In this document: positions 8,061 through 17,336 of the stretch, in pieces
Layout: every line of letters begins with the position of its first letter
How positions within the stretch are numbered: position 1 is the stretch's first letter
Assembly: GCA_017439985.1 (NCBI GenBank)
Contig: JAFSIC010000016.1
Span: 1-39,752 of the forward strand
Origin: Oscillospiraceae bacterium
GTDB taxonomy: Bacteria > Bacillota > Clostridia > Oscillospirales > Ruminococcaceae
Length of the DNA stretch: 39,752 nt
Direction: 5' to 3'
Notes under the pieces: generated by a model
What the model saw: only the letters and a program-made list of their open reading frames with translations
Database searches by the model: none
What the model was told of the DNA's origin: nothing
Program-made: the position numbers and the translations under genes

Positions 8061-9224
8061 TTACAGTGTGTTCTTGTAGATCTCGCCGTCAATCATAACC
8101 AGACGGCAGAGGGTCATACTATCGAATGGGTGACCGTCAAAGATAGCGATATCCGCATCTTTACCAACCTCCAGAGAACCTACTCTGTGGTCCAGATTGA
8201 GGACTTTTGCAGGGTTGATGGTCACACCCTGAATTGCTTTTTCTTCGCTGAGACCACGGCGCATCAGCATACCGATGGTCATTGGCAGTCTGGAAGTTTC
8301 AGAACCGGTGTCGGCAGTCAGACAAACAGTAATGTTCTCTTCGTTTGCCAGAATACCGGAATTCTCCAGTTTACGGCCGTGGATCTCCACCTTCGATGGT
8401 GCAGTCAGATGAGGACCGATAACTACACGAGCGGATTTCTCGTTAAGAACGTCTGCAATTTTATAACCCTCGGTACAATGTTCGATAACATAATCCAGAT
8501 TGTATTCTTCTGCAATGGAAATTGCGGTCAGAATGTCGTGGGAAGTATGTGCGTGCATACGGCAGCGCATCTCGCCGCGTACAACCGGAACCAGCGCTTC
8601 CAGTTTGAAGTCCGGTTTTGGTTTCTTGGAAGGATCAGTCTCTGCTTCGATCAGAGAATCGGAGTAGTTCTTCGCATTGAAGAGAGCTTCTCTCAGAACT
8701 GCACCAACGCCCATACGGGTGCTTGGAATTACCTTTTTACCACCGTAAACACGTTTTGGATTTTCACCGAAAGCAAATTTCATCTGCTCAGTACCTGGAA
8801 TCGCCATCTCTTTGGCGGTGTGTCCACGGAGTTTTACAGAAATACCGGTACCGCCGATCACATTGGCGGAACCAGGCAGAATGCAAACGGTGGTGAAGCC
8901 TGCTTCACGAACCGGTTTGATCGCATAGTCATCAGGATACACAGCATCCATTGCACGAACATGAGCGGTAATCGGGCTGGTAGCCTCGTTGCCGTCGTAG
9001 TTACCAGGAATACTGTTCGGTTCATTGAAATTGGAAATATGAGTGTGGCAGTCGATCAAGCCCGGCATAACCCAGCAGCCGGCTGCATCGATCACTTCGG
9101 CATCGGCAGGCACTGCAACATCAGCGCCTACTGCCACGATTTTATCGCCCTCTACCAGAACGATACCTTTGTCGTATGTCTCCCCTGTTACGGTCACAAC
9201 TTTACCGTTGATAATCGCTTTCAT
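8061..9224 (-). CDS. Amidohydrolase family protein, copy 1 of a tandem pair
   Basis: Paralogue of the following gene with the same architecture: [31 protein letters not shown] with the HxH metal site, RMHAHTSHD, VIEHCTEGY, LTADTGSE and [15 protein letters not shown]. The preferred start is ATG 9224 (MKAIINGK), preceded by GAAGGAGGAAA; an in-frame extension to 9263 would cover that ribosome binding site and much of the leader. The result is 387 residues, almost the same as the second copy. The pair share a promoter and terminator and may act on related substrates or as a hetero-oligomer (inference). Confidence 0.87.
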   Translation of the reverse strand: MKAIINGKVVTVTGETYDKGIVLVEGDKIVAVGADVAVPADAEVIDAAGCWVMPGLIDCHTHISNFNEPNSIPGNYDGNEATSPITAHVRAMDAVYPDDYAIKPVREAGFTTVCILPGSANVIGGTGISVKLRGHTAKEMAIPGTEQMKFAFGENPKRVYGGKKVIPSTRMGVGAVLREALFNAKNYSDSLIEAETDPSKKPKPDFKLEALVPVVRGEMRCRMHAHTSHDILTAISIAEEYNLDYVIEHCTEGYKIADVLNEKSARVVIGPHLTAPSKVEIHGRKLENSGILANEENITVCLTADTGSETSRLPMTIGMLMRRGLSEEKAIQGVTINPAKVLNLDHRVGSLEVGKDADIAIFDGHPFDSMTLCRLVMIDGEIYKNTL

Positions 9225-9280
9225 TTGGTTGTTTCCTCCTTCAGAAGTCGAATCGCCCGTCAAATTCCGGGCACAAGTTC

Positions 9281-9309
9281 ATCATAGCACAAGGGAAAAG
9301 CCATTTCAA
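9281..9309 (-). promoter_or_regulatory. Promoter of the amidohydrolase pair
   Basis: TTGAAA (9309-9304), 17-bp spacer and TATGAT (9286-9281) on the minus strand. A small GCCCG/CGGGC hairpin (9255-9272) falls at the expected 5' end of the transcript. Confidence 0.75.
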
Positions 9310-9380
9310 ACAAAGCAGCACATTCTTCAGATTTTCCCGCAGTTTGCATGAAAGTCGCTTCGAGAAATTAGAAAACAGCA

Positions 9381-9412
9381 CAAAAAAAGACCCGCCCTTT
9401 CGGGCAGGTCTC
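9381..9412 (-). terminator. Intrinsic terminator ending the ribosomal protein cluster
   Basis: Stem AGACC-x-GCCC / GGGC-x-GGTCT (9389-9412) with a 4-nt loop, followed on the minus strand by seven T. It begins 13 bp after the rplQ stop codon and is the only clear terminator after rpsJ. Confidence 0.92.
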
Positions 9413-9425
9413 AAAACACATCAAA

Positions 9426-9767
9426 TTAAACCAATTCGATGATAGCCATTTCAGCTGCGTCGCCGCGGCGAGGACCAGTTTTGATGATGCGGGTGTAACC
9501 GCCATTGCGTTCCATGTATTTTGGAGCAATTTCATCGATGGTCTTTTTAGCAACGGTTTCTTTGGTTACGTAGGAGTACACCTGACGCTTAGAATGGAGG
9601 TTATCCTGTTTCGCTTTGGTGATGATTCTGTCAGTCATTGCTTTGACTTCTTTAGCTCTGGTAACGGTGGTTTCGATCTTGCCGTTTTCCAGCAGGAAGG
9701 TTACCATCGCTCTGAGCATGGCAGCTCTGCTATCGCTAGTTCTGCCGAGTTTTCTAGTACCTGGCAT
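9426..9767 (-). CDS. rplQ: 50S ribosomal protein L17
   Basis: Large-subunit protein near the peptide exit tunnel. The 113-residue product has the characteristic N-terminus [18 protein letters not shown] and the C-terminal [20 protein letters not shown]. It is the last gene of the cluster, 42 bp after rpoA and just before the terminator, the normal position in Firmicutes. Confidence 0.98.
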   Translation of the reverse strand: MPGTRKLGRTSDSRAAMLRAMVTFLLENGKIETTVTRAKEVKAMTDRIITKAKQDNLHSKRQVYSYVTKETVAKKTIDEIAPKYMERNGGYTRIIKTGPRRGDAAEMAIIELV

Positions 9768-9809
9768 CCAAATTCACTCCTTTATTTCGGATAGTGGAAT
9801 TATTCTCAA

Positions 9810-10808
9810 CTATTCATCGGTTTTGTTCAGGCTGAAACCAAGGGAATCCAGTTTCGCGAGAACCTCTTCCAGAGATTTTTTACCGAGGTTACGAACTTTC
9901 ATCATTTCATCCTGAGATTTGTTAATCAAATCACTTACAGTGTTGACGCCTGCCCGTTTGAGACAGTTGAACGCACGCACAGAAAGGTCAAGCTCTTCAA
10001 TGGTCATCTCAAGAGCCTTTTCCTTACCGGTGTCTTCCTGAGTATCCATGATCTCAGTATTGCTCACTTCTTCGGACAGATCCACGAAGTGGTTGAGTTG
10101 TCTATTGAGGATCTTGGCTGAAAGAGAGACAGCTTCTTTTGCAGAGATAGTACCATCTGTCCACACTTCCAATGTCAGCTTATCATAGTCTGTAATCTGT
10201 TCTACACGTGTGTTCTCTACAACGTAGTTCACTTTCAAAACAGGGGTATAGATGCTGTCAACATAAATCTTGTTAAGGCTCAGTTTATCTACCTGAGCTT
10301 TATCCTGAACGGATTTATCGTTGTTTTTGTCCTTAGCAATCTGTTTGTTCTTGTCGGCAGAAACATAGCCCTGACCTTTATCAAGAACAATTTCCATTCT
10401 AAGGGAAGCGTTAGGGCCCAATGTAGCGATATGCATGCTTGGGTCGAGGATCTCTACATCAGAATCACACTGAATAGAGCCTGCGGTAACTTCGCATTCA
10501 CCCTCTGCATTGATGTATACAGTCTTAGGACCTTCGCAATAGAGCTTTGCAGTTAAACCTTTGATGTTGAGGACGATCTCTGTAACATCCTCTTTAACGC
10601 CCTCAATGGTTGAGAATTCGTGCTGCACACCATCAATTTTGATGGAGGTTACTGCAACACCAGGAAGCGAGGAGAGCAAAACTCTTCTAAGGCTGTTGCC
10701 TAAAGTTGTTCCAAAACCTCGATCGAGTGGTTCAACAACAAATCTGCCGTAAGAGCCGTCAGGTTTCAGTTCTTCAGTCTCGATCTTTGGTTCGATAATC
10801 TTAACCAC
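9810..10808 (-). CDS. rpoA: RNA polymerase alpha subunit
   Basis: Scaffold subunit of RNA polymerase. The N-terminal dimerisation domain is recognised by [20 protein letters not shown] and [19 protein letters not shown]; the C-terminal domain by [20 protein letters not shown] and [15 protein letters not shown], which bind UP elements and activators. The start is GTG 10808, 7 nt after AAGGAGGG. The 332-residue protein is longer than the roughly 315 usual in Bacillus because of a charged insertion at about residues 155-180 (see findings). It is separated from rpsD by a 144-bp structured spacer. Confidence 0.98.
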   Translation of the reverse strand: MVKIIEPKIETEELKPDGSYGRFVVEPLDRGFGTTLGNSLRRVLLSSLPGVAVTSIKIDGVQHEFSTIEGVKEDVTEIVLNIKGLTAKLYCEGPKTVYINAEGECEVTAGSIQCDSDVEILDPSMHIATLGPNASLRMEIVLDKGQGYVSADKNKQIAKDKNNDKSVQDKAQVDKLSLNKIYVDSIYTPVLKVNYVVENTRVEQITDYDKLTLEVWTDGTISAKEAVSLSAKILNRQLNHFVDLSEEVSNTEIMDTQEDTGKEKALEMTIEELDLSVRAFNCLKRAGVNTVSDLINKSQDEMMKVRNLGKKSLEEVLAKLDSLGFSLNKTDE

Positions 10809-10952
10809 AATTAAACCCTCCTTGTATAACTAGGCATCCACAGAACAGGGTTCGGGATGATCCAGTTGTATGTTTCGCGTTCCCATGCTGAATTTTCGCA
10901 AACAATAAAAGTGACCTGCGGGCAGATGTGTGCCCGCCGGCAAACACCCTTA
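10809..10952 (-). other. rpsD-rpoA spacer with two RNA hairpins
   Basis: This 144-bp spacer is long for the cluster and holds no gene. In the transcript, GCGGGCA/TGCCCGC (10918-10924 with 10931-10937) forms a 7-bp hairpin soon after rpsD. A second hairpin pairs 10855-10863 with 10833-10839, with an AU bulge and an inner GAAC/GUUC stem, about 25 nt before the rpoA start. The T stretch after the first hairpin is too distant for a clear terminator. It may be a processing site or an autoregulatory target. Confidence 0.45.
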
Positions 10953-11567
10953 TTATTTGGAGTACAGCTCAACGATGAGATGTTCTTCAACATCCAGGTC
11001 GATATCTTCACGGCTTGGCAGCTCGATTACTTTACCAACCAGGGTTTCTTTGTTGATTTCCAGCCATTTAGCAACTGGTTTGGAAGCGTTGATTTCTGCC
11101 ATAGCTTTCACTTTGTCAGTACCTTTAGCTTCGATAACATCGCCAGCTTTCAGCAGGATGGAAGGAATGTTTGCTTTATGGCCGTTCAGAGTGAAGTGAC
11201 CATGGCGAACCATCTGTCTAGCTTCTGCTCTGGAGGTAGCCAGACCCATTCTGTAAACTACGTTGTCCAGACGGGATTCGAGCAGTTTCAGCAGGTTTTC
11301 ACCAGCCTGACCGTCCATTTTGGTAGCCAGTTCGAAGTAGTGAGCGAACTGACCTTCCAGTACGCCGTAGAAGCGTTTGGTTTTCTGTTTAGCACGGAGC
11401 TGAATACCGTACTCAGAAACTTTTTTACGGTTCTGACCGTGCTGGCCAGGAGCGTATGCTCTGCGAGCCAGAGCGCATTTATCAGAGTAGCATCTTTCGC
11501 CTTTCAGGAACAGTTTCTGTCCTTCACGACGGCAAAGTTTGCATACCGCGCCAGTATATCTTGCCAT
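10953..11567 (-). CDS. rpsD: 30S ribosomal protein S4
   Basis: Primary 16S rRNA binder that nucleates 30S assembly. At 204 residues it has the usual length, the N-terminal zinc site Cys9, Cys12, Cys26 and Cys31, and an S4 RNA-binding domain around [17 protein letters not shown]. Ribosome binding site GGGAGGTAAG. Its position between rpsK and rpoA is typical of Clostridia and differs from Bacillus, where rpsD stands alone. S4 is a known autoregulator in other bacteria. Confidence 0.98.
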   Translation of the reverse strand: MARYTGAVCKLCRREGQKLFLKGERCYSDKCALARRAYAPGQHGQNRKKVSEYGIQLRAKQKTKRFYGVLEGQFAHYFELATKMDGQAGENLLKLLESRLDNVVYRMGLATSRAEARQMVRHGHFTLNGHKANIPSILLKAGDVIEAKGTDKVKAMAEINASKPVAKWLEINKETLVGKVIELPSREDIDLDVEEHLIVELYSK

Positions 11568-11590
11568 ATTATACTTACCTCCCTATAAGA

Positions 11591-11989
11591 CTATACGCGT
11601 CTTCTCTTTGGTGGGCGGCAACCGTTGTGTGGAATTGGGGTTACGTCTTTGATCATGCTAACCTCAAGACCTGCTGCCTGCAGTGCGCGGATAGCAGCTT
11701 CACGACCGGAGCCTGGGCCTTTAACGTATACTTCAACAGTTTTCAGACCATGTACCATTGCAGCTTTAGCAGCGGTTTCTGCTGCAGTCTGAGCTGCGAA
11801 AGGAGTGGATTTTCTGGAACCTCTGAAGCCAAGACCACCTGCGGATGCCCAAGACAGTGCATTACCCTGGGTATCGGTGATAGTTACGATGGTGTTGTTA
11901 AAGGTAGACTGGATATGAGCAGCACCACGTTCAATATTTTTACGTTCACGACGTCTTGGTGCGGCTTTTTTTGCGTTTGCTTTAGCCAT
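11591..11989 (-). CDS. rpsK: 30S ribosomal protein S11
   Basis: Platform protein that helps shape the mRNA path at the E site. The 132-residue product has a basic N-terminus ([12 protein letters not shown]), the core [19 protein letters not shown] and the conserved C-terminal [18 protein letters not shown]. It lies 19 bp downstream of rpsM, in standard alpha-operon order. Confidence 0.98.
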   Translation of the reverse strand: MAKANAKKAAPRRRERKNIERGAAHIQSTFNNTIVTITDTQGNALSWASAGGLGFRGSRKSTPFAAQTAAETAAKAAMVHGLKTVEVYVKGPGSGREAAIRALQAAGLEVSMIKDVTPIPHNGCRPPKRRRV

Positions 11990-12008
11990 TTCTCCTATCC
12001 CTCCCTAA

Positions 12009-12377
12009 TTATTTCTTCTTGTTAGCGACTGTTTTAGCTTTACCTTTGCGAGTACGTGCATTGGTTTTAGTTCTCTGACCTCTTACAGGCAGACCACGTC
12101 TGTGACGCAGGCCTCTGTAGGAGCCAATTTCAATCAGTCGTTTGATGTTCAGTGCGGTGTCACGACGCAGGTCGCCTTCTACCACAAAGTTTTTATCAAT
12201 ATAATCTCTCAGCTTGGAGACATCGTCTTCTTCCAGGTCTTTTACTCTGATATCAGGGTTTACACCTGTAGCAGCAAGGATGTCAGATGCGGACTTTCTG
12301 CCAATACCGTAGATATAGGTAAGTCCAATTTCAACTCGCTTCTCACGAGGCAAGTCAACACCAGCAATACGAGCCAT
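12009..12377 (-). CDS. rpsM: 30S ribosomal protein S13
   Basis: Head protein contacting the P-site tRNA and the B1 inter-subunit bridges. The 122-residue product starts [20 protein letters not shown], has the helix-hairpin-helix region [11 protein letters not shown] and the basic C-terminus [20 protein letters not shown]. It follows rpmJ in standard order. Confidence 0.98.
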   Translation of the reverse strand: MARIAGVDLPREKRVEIGLTYIYGIGRKSASDILAATGVNPDIRVKDLEEDDVSKLRDYIDKNFVVEGDLRRDTALNIKRLIEIGSYRGLRHRRGLPVRGQRTKTNARTRKGKAKTVANKKK

Positions 12378-12427
12378 ACTTTTGTCGCACCTCCATTATA
12401 TCGGTTTCCATAGTTTGGTTGAAACTA

Positions 12428-12541
12428 TTAGCCCTGACGCTGTTTATGTTTTGGGTTATCGCAGATAACCATAATGCGTCCTTTGCGTTTGATTACTTTA
12501 CATTTTTCGCAAATAGGCTTAACGGAAGGTCTTACTTTCAT
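12428..12541 (-). CDS. rpmJ: 50S ribosomal protein L36, zinc form
   Basis: A 37-residue protein read directly from the minus strand between infA and rpsM; it starts [17 protein letters not shown] and ends NPKHKQRQG before TAA. The Cys11, Cys14, Cys27, His32 zinc site identifies the zinc-dependent form of L36. An AGGAGG-type site precedes ATG 12541. This is the expected place for L36. Confidence 0.97.
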   Translation of the reverse strand: MKVRPSVKPICEKCKVIKRKGRIMVICDNPKHKQRQG

Positions 12542-12593
12542 TTGAAATACCTCCTTGTATTTACCTAAACAGTGAATTTAATTTATGAACGAA

Positions 12594-12812
12594 CTATTTG
12601 GATCTCCAGGTAATTCTACCTTTCTGCAGATCGTATGGAGACATCTCCACAGTCACTTTATCGCCTGGCAGGATGCGGATGAAGTTCATACGCAGTTTGC
12701 CGGAGATATGAGCCAGAATTACATGGCCGTTTGGAAGCTCAACTTTGAATTGAGCGTTTGGCAGAGATTCGAGAACCTTGCCTTCCAGTTCGATTACGTC
12801 TTCTTTAGACAA
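12594..12812 (-). CDS. infA: Translation initiation factor IF-1
   Basis: An S1/OB-fold factor that occupies the 30S A site during initiation. The 72-residue product has the normal length and the signatures [20 protein letters not shown] and [18 protein letters not shown]. The start is TTG 12812, spaced 8 nt from a strong GAGGAGG; no ATG in frame would preserve the conserved N-terminus. Confidence 0.97.
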   Translation of the reverse strand: MSKEDVIELEGKVLESLPNAQFKVELPNGHVILAHISGKLRMNFIRILPGDKVTVEMSPYDLQKGRITWRSK

Positions 12813-12828
12813 GCAAATTGCCTCCTCG

Positions 12829-13065
12829 CTAAATCAAGTCTAACATGGTTAATGCTTTTCGCAGAGCCTTGTCGGAATGGATCTGATCCAAATCAATGTG
12901 CTGTTCTGTTTTCTGCAGATGACGGCTGTTCTTTGCTTTCGGTGTGCTGAGTTTTCTCAGCTTACCGTCTGCTACAAGAATGCGTCCTGCTTCGCAGCCA
13001 AGCACTACCTGGAATCGGTCTTTATCGCGACCGGCAATGGATTTCACAACTGTTCCACGCTTCAT
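12829..13065 (-). CDS. KOW-domain RNA-binding protein
   Basis: Small 78-residue protein with an N-terminal KOW/L14e-like motif ([20 protein letters not shown], residues 4-23) followed by a basic middle ([20 protein letters not shown]) and an acidic-hydrophobic tail. A gene of this kind sits between map and infA in many Clostridia. It is presumed to bind rRNA or the ribosome, but its function is not established to my knowledge. It lies 8 bp after map and 16 bp before infA. Confidence 0.85.
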   Translation of the reverse strand: MKRGTVVKSIAGRDKDRFQVVLGCEAGRILVADGKLRKLSTPKAKNSRHLQKTEQHIDLDQIHSDKALRKALTMLDLI

Positions 13066-13073
13066 CTGTTCAC

Positions 13074-13817
13074 CTAAGCTTTCGTCAGGATCACAGGACC
13101 GTCCGCCGTGATGGCGATCGTGTGTTCAAAGTGTGCGGATAAGGATCCGCTGGCAGTCAGCACAGTTCCGTTTTTCAGGGTCTTTACTGCACTGCCTTTT
13201 ACATTGATCATCGGTTCGATGGCCAATGTCATACCCGGCATCAGTCGAAGACCTCTGCCCGGTGTGCCGTAGTTTGGAACCTCCGGTGCTTCGTGAAGCT
13301 TTTTGCCCACGCCGTGACCGACGAAGTCTCTCACTACTGCGAAACCAAACGATTCTGCATAGGACTGTACTGCGTAACCCACATCACCCAGACGATTGCC
13401 CGGCTGAGCAGCCTCAATGGCTTTGTACAGACACTGTTCTGTTACTTCCATGATCTTGCGGGCTTCATCAGAAACCACGCCTGCAGCGAAGGTCGCTGCA
13501 TTATCACCGGTGTAACCATTGATCGCAGCACCGACATCCACACTGACGATATCTCCTTCACGAATGATTCGATCCGATGGGATACCATGAATCACTTCGT
13601 CATTGACGGAGATGCAGCACGCTGCCGGAAAGCCGCCGTATCCAAGAAAGGTTGGTTTTGCACCCTGAGACACGATGAACTCGTGAACCATTTTATTAAC
13701 GTGTGCGGTTGACACACCCGGTCGGATCAGTTCTCCTGCAAGTTTCAGCGCTTGAGCTGAAATCTGGCAGGAAAGCTTCATGTCCAACAGTTCTTTGCTC
13801 GTTTTAAGCGAAACCAT
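13074..13817 (-). CDS. map: Type I methionine aminopeptidase
   Basis: Removes the initiator methionine from nascent proteins. The 247 residues contain the full pita-bread active site: His77 (VIHG), Asp94 (VDVG), Asp105 (GYTGDN), His168 (VGHGVG), Glu201 (AIEPM) and Glu231 (FEHT). There is no N-terminal zinc-finger extension. It lies 2 bp after adk, in the usual secY-adk-map order. Confidence 0.97.
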   Translation of the reverse strand: MVSLKTSKELLDMKLSCQISAQALKLAGELIRPGVSTAHVNKMVHEFIVSQGAKPTFLGYGGFPAACCISVNDEVIHGIPSDRIIREGDIVSVDVGAAINGYTGDNAATFAAGVVSDEARKIMEVTEQCLYKAIEAAQPGNRLGDVGYAVQSYAESFGFAVVRDFVGHGVGKKLHEAPEVPNYGTPGRGLRLMPGMTLAIEPMINVKGSAVKTLKNGTVLTASGSLSAHFEHTIAITADGPVILTKA

Positions 13818-13819
13818 TA

Positions 13820-14452
13820 TTAGGCCTCCAGAGCTTTCAGGATTTTGGCGGTGATCTCATCAAGAGCGCCAACACCCTCTACCATAACAAGGTTGCCTTT
13901 GTTCTGATAGTAATCTTTCAGAGGCTCAGTCTGCTCGTGATAAACCTGCAGACGTGCTTTTACGGTTTCCGGCTCGTCATCCTTACGGATGGTCAGCTCA
14001 GTACCGCATTTGTCGCAGTGAACGCCATCTTTTGCTGGGTTGAACTCGGTGTGGTAGGTTGCGCCGCATTTGGAGCAAACTCGACGACCGGTCATACGAC
14101 CCATGATCACGTCATCAGCAACTTCGATATCCAATACTTTATCGATCTGGACACCCATCTGATCCAGGGCTTCTGCCTGTGGAACAGTTCTTGGGAAGCC
14201 ATCAAGGATGTAACCGTTTGCACAGTCGTCCTGTTTGAGTCTGTCGTTAACCATTTCGATTACGACTTCATCTGGAACCAGAGCACCGGAGTTAACGAAC
14301 TCTTTTGCTTTGAGACCAGCTGGAGTTTCATTTTTCATTGCTTCGCGGATAATATTACCCGTGCTGATCTGTGGGATATTGTAATGTACACAAATTTTTT
14401 CTGCCTGAGTACCTTTACCAGCACCAGGAGCGCCCAGCAGGATGATCTTCAT
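13820..14452 (-). CDS. adk: Adenylate kinase, zinc-binding LID type
   Basis: Catalyses ATP + AMP to 2 ADP. The P-loop GAPGAGKGT is at residues 7-15, with STGNIIREA for AMP binding, YILDGFPRT, and a LID domain with Cys126, Cys129, Cys146 and Cys149 that binds structural zinc, as in Gram-positive enzymes. ATG 14452 is chosen because AAAGGGGAC lies 8 nt upstream and the protein then starts MKIILLGAPG; a TTG further upstream would overlap the site. Length 210 residues. Confidence 0.97.
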   Translation of the reverse strand: MKIILLGAPGAGKGTQAEKICVHYNIPQISTGNIIREAMKNETPAGLKAKEFVNSGALVPDEVVIEMVNDRLKQDDCANGYILDGFPRTVPQAEALDQMGVQIDKVLDIEVADDVIMGRMTGRRVCSKCGATYHTEFNPAKDGVHCDKCGTELTIRKDDEPETVKARLQVYHEQTEPLKDYYQNKGNLVMVEGVGALDEITAKILKALEA

Positions 14453-14470
14453 GAAAAAGTCCCCTTTCAA

Positions 14471-15787
14471 TTATTCCAGGAATCCTTTGTAGTGACGCAT
14501 CATCATTTCAGATTCCAGCTGTCTTACAGTATCCAGTGCAACACCAACTACGATGATGATGGTGGTACCACCGAAGGAAATGTTGATCTTGGTGATAGCT
14601 GCTACGAAGATTGGCAGGATTGCTACTACAGCCAGGAACAGAGCGCCTACCATAGTAACTTTAGAAATGATTTTGGAAATAAAGTCGGAAGTTGGTTTAC
14701 CAGGTCTGATACCTGGGATAGCACCATTCTGTTTTCTCAGGTTGTTAGCCATTTCAATTGGATTGTACTGGATAGCAACATAGAAGTAAGCGAATGCAAC
14801 GATCAGTACGAAGTAGATCAGAGCATAGAATGGGCTGTCATAGTTCAGCGCATTGAGTACTTTCTCCATGAAACCGCCTTCAGCTGGAGTTACGAACGCA
14901 CCGATGGTGGTTGGAATTGCCAGGATGGTGGAGGAGAAGATAACCGGCATAACACCGGAGAGGTTTACGCTGATTGGAAGATGGCTGGACTGGCCACCGT
15001 ACATTTTACGGCCAACTACGCGTTTTGCGTACTGAACCGGAATACGGCGTTCAGCTTTAGTCATCAGAATGATGAAGGAAATCATCAAAACGAAGAGAAC
15101 TACGATTACCGGAATACCGATCACGTAGCGGAGACCCTGTCCCAGGAAGCCAGTACGGAGCAGGTCAATACCCTCAAGGAAGTACTGAATAACGCCCAGT
15201 GCTGCGGTCAAACCTCTGGCTACGATACCAGCGAAGAGCAGCATGGAGATACCGTTACCGATACCTTTTTCATCGATTCTTTCACCCAGCCATACACAAA
15301 TCATTGCGCCGGCGGTGAAGGAAAGAACGATGGTCAGTGGAATCAGGAAGTTTGCGAAGCCGTTGCTGCCACTCATTACAGCACTCTGAGATTTCAGAAT
15401 GTTGTAGTAACCGAAGGACTCGATCAGAGCCAGAGCTACGGTGGTGCCACGTTCGATCTTCTTCAGTTTCTTTCTGCCGGATTCGCCTTCCTTAGAAAGC
15501 TTTTCCAGTGCAGGAATTGCTACGGTGAGCAACTGGATAATAATGCTGGCAGAGATGTATGGGGTGATAGACAGAGCGAACAGAGTACCGTTCTGGAAAG
15601 CACCACCAGTCATCAGGTTGAGGTAGCCGAAGAGGTTACCATCGCCGAAGCCTGCCATCTGGCTTGCATTCAGGAATGGCACCGGCAGAGCCGCGCCAAT
15701 CCGGAATACGACAATAATCATCAGGGTGTACAGGAGTCTATTTCTCAGGTCAGGCATTTTCCACGCGCGCTTGAGAGTTTCGATCAT
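14471..15787 (-). CDS. secY: Protein translocase subunit SecY
   Basis: The channel-forming subunit of the Sec translocon in the cytoplasmic membrane. It is 438 residues with ten predicted spans. Recognisable parts are the N-terminal MIETLKRAWKMPDLRNRLLY, plug-region text around AGFGDGNLFGYLNLMTGGAF, and the cytoplasmic loop RRIPVQYAKRVVGRKMYGGQ that contacts SecA and the ribosome. It follows rplO by 1 bp, so coupling is likely. Confidence 0.98.
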   Translation of the reverse strand: MIETLKRAWKMPDLRNRLLYTLMIIVVFRIGAALPVPFLNASQMAGFGDGNLFGYLNLMTGGAFQNGTLFALSITPYISASIIIQLLTVAIPALEKLSKEGESGRKKLKKIERGTTVALALIESFGYYNILKSQSAVMSGSNGFANFLIPLTIVLSFTAGAMICVWLGERIDEKGIGNGISMLLFAGIVARGLTAALGVIQYFLEGIDLLRTGFLGQGLRYVIGIPVIVVLFVLMISFIILMTKAERRIPVQYAKRVVGRKMYGGQSSHLPISVNLSGVMPVIFSSTILAIPTTIGAFVTPAEGGFMEKVLNALNYDSPFYALIYFVLIVAFAYFYVAIQYNPIEMANNLRKQNGAIPGIRPGKPTSDFISKIISKVTMVGALFLAVVAILPIFVAAITKINISFGGTTIIIVVGVALDTVRQLESEMMMRHYKGFLE

Positions 15788-15788
15788 C

Positions 15789-16229
15789 CTAGATCACCTC
15801 TGCTTTACCGCCTGCTTTTTCGATTTTTTCTTTAGCAGATGCGGAGAATGCTGCTGCGTTAACAGTCAGTTTTTTGGTCAGTTCACCGTTACCGAGAACT
15901 TTAACACCGTCGTTCAGTTTTTTGATCAGACCAGCTTCTCTCAGAACGTCTGCAGTAATTACAGTGCCGTCTTCGAAGCGTTCCAGATCGCTTACGTTAA
16001 CAGTGGAGTAAACGGTTGCAAAGATGTTGGTGAAACCTCTTTTTGGAACACGTCTCTGCAGAGGCATCTGGCCACCTTCGAAGCCAGGTCTTACGCCGCC
16101 GCCGGAGCGTGCATTCTGTCCTTTATGACCCTTACCAGCGGTTTTACCGTTACCGGAACCTGCGCCTCTACCAACGCGGAAAGCTTTTTTGGTAGAACCT
16201 GGTGCTGGGCAAAGTTCGTGCAATTTCAT
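15789..16229 (-). CDS. rplO: 50S ribosomal protein L15
   Basis: Late-assembly large-subunit protein. The 146-residue product starts [20 protein letters not shown] and has the glycine-rich, basic extension [19 protein letters not shown] that threads into 23S rRNA. Standard place between rpmD and secY. Confidence 0.98.
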   Translation of the reverse strand: MKLHELCPAPGSTKKAFRVGRGAGSGNGKTAGKGHKGQNARSGGGVRPGFEGGQMPLQRRVPKRGFTNIFATVYSTVNVSDLERFEDGTVITADVLREAGLIKKLNDGVKVLGNGELTKKLTVNAAAFSASAKEKIEKAGGKAEVI

Positions 16230-16249
16230 TGTAGCTGCACCTCCTTGAA

Positions 16250-16429
16250 TTAAGCTTCGGTTACCTGTACGAGGTGAGAAATCTTATTGATTTTACCTCT
16301 GGTAGCTGCGTTGTCAGGCTGGATAACCTCGTTACCGATTTTTCTCAGACCAAGGGAATGAGCGGTAGCGATCTGGTCGTCCTTGCGGCCCTGAAAACCT
16401 CTTACCAGTTTGATTTTAAGGTTTGCCAT
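16250..16429 (-). CDS. rpmD: 50S ribosomal protein L30
   Basis: A 59-residue protein read directly between rpsE and rplO. It begins [20 protein letters not shown] and has the family core [19 protein letters not shown] and [12 protein letters not shown]. The ATG at 16429 follows an AGGAGG-type site; the stop TAA is at 16252-16250. Confidence 0.97.
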   Translation of the reverse strand: MANLKIKLVRGFQGRKDDQIATAHSLGLRKIGNEVIQPDNAATRGKINKISHLVQVTEA

Positions 16430-16443
16430 AAGTTGCGACCTCC

Positions 16444-16944
16444 TTATCCGATAATTTCTTCAACGCTTTTGCCACGGATTGCTGCAACTTCTTCAGCTGT
16501 TCTCAGAGCAGCCAGACCATTGATGGTAGCAGTTACAACATTGCATGGGTTGTTGGATCTCAGGCATTTGGTACGGATATCGTGGATACCTACCATTTCG
16601 AGTACTGCACGTACTGGACCACCTGCGATAACACCAGTACCTTCTGGAGCTGGCATCATCAGAACACGGCCTGCGCCGAATTCACCAACGATTTCGTGTG
16701 GGATGGTTGTGCCTTTCAGGCTAACTTTGATCAGATGTTTTTTAGCATCTTCGATACCTTTACGGATAGCATCTGGAACCTCTGCAGATTTACCAATGCC
16801 GAAGCCTACGATACCGTTACCGTCGCCTACAACAACCAGTGCCGCAAATTTCATAACACGTCCGCCTTTAACCGTTTTGGATACACGGTTAATAGCAACG
16901 ACTCTCTCGTTCAGTTCGAGTTTAGAAGCGTCAATGCGAGTCAA
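16444..16944 (-). CDS. rpsE: 30S ribosomal protein S5
   Basis: Decoding-fidelity protein at the mRNA entry channel. The 166-residue product has the double-stranded RNA-binding-like N domain ([18 protein letters not shown]) and the core [20 protein letters not shown]. The start is TTG 16944, spaced 7 nt from GGGGAGGG. Order rplR-rpsE-rpmD is conserved. Confidence 0.98.
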   Translation of the reverse strand: MTRIDASKLELNERVVAINRVSKTVKGGRVMKFAALVVVGDGNGIVGFGIGKSAEVPDAIRKGIEDAKKHLIKVSLKGTTIPHEIVGEFGAGRVLMMPAPEGTGVIAGGPVRAVLEMVGIHDIRTKCLRSNNPCNVVTATINGLAALRTAEEVAAIRGKSVEEIIG

Positions 16945-16959
16945 AAGTATCCCTCCCCG

Positions 16960-17319
16960 TTAGAATTTGAGGCCGCCCTCACGAGCGCCTTCTGCTAATT
17001 CTTTTACGCGGCCATGATAGAGGTAACCGCTACGGTCGAATACAACCTCGGAGATACCTTTTTCGAGAGCCTTAGCTGCTACTGCTTTACCAACTTTAGC
17101 AGCTGCTTCTTTATTACCGCCGAAACCTTCAAAGCCTTTTTCCATAGAAGATGCGCTAACCAGAGTTACACCGTTAACGTCGTCAATGATCTGGGCATAG
17201 ATATGTTTAGCGGAGCGGAATACGTTGAGGCGTGGACGCTCAGGTGTGCCGCTAATTTTAGCTCTAACTCTGCGATGTCTTTTCAGTCTCGCTTTGTTGC
17301 TATCAAGCTTTTTCACCAT
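16960..17319 (-). CDS. rplR: 50S ribosomal protein L18
   Basis: 5S rRNA-binding protein of the central protuberance. The 119-residue product has a basic N-terminus ([17 protein letters not shown]), [19 protein letters not shown] and the C-terminal [20 protein letters not shown]. No anomaly. Confidence 0.98.
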   Translation of the reverse strand: MVKKLDSNKARLKRHRRVRAKISGTPERPRLNVFRSAKHIYAQIIDDVNGVTLVSASSMEKGFEGFGGNKEAAAKVGKAVAAKALEKGISEVVFDRSGYLYHGRVKELAEGAREGGLKF

Positions 17320-17336
17320 TTCGATTCACTCCTTTA

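Noticed and set aside
6774-9287. Very long open frame (over 800 codons) on the plus strand opposite the two amidohydrolase genes
   Set aside because: It is an antisense shadow: no ribosome binding site, no recognisable domain, and it arises because the biased codons of the minus-strand genes rarely give stops in that frame. The same applies to long antisense frames opposite rbsA, secY, pflB and fhs.
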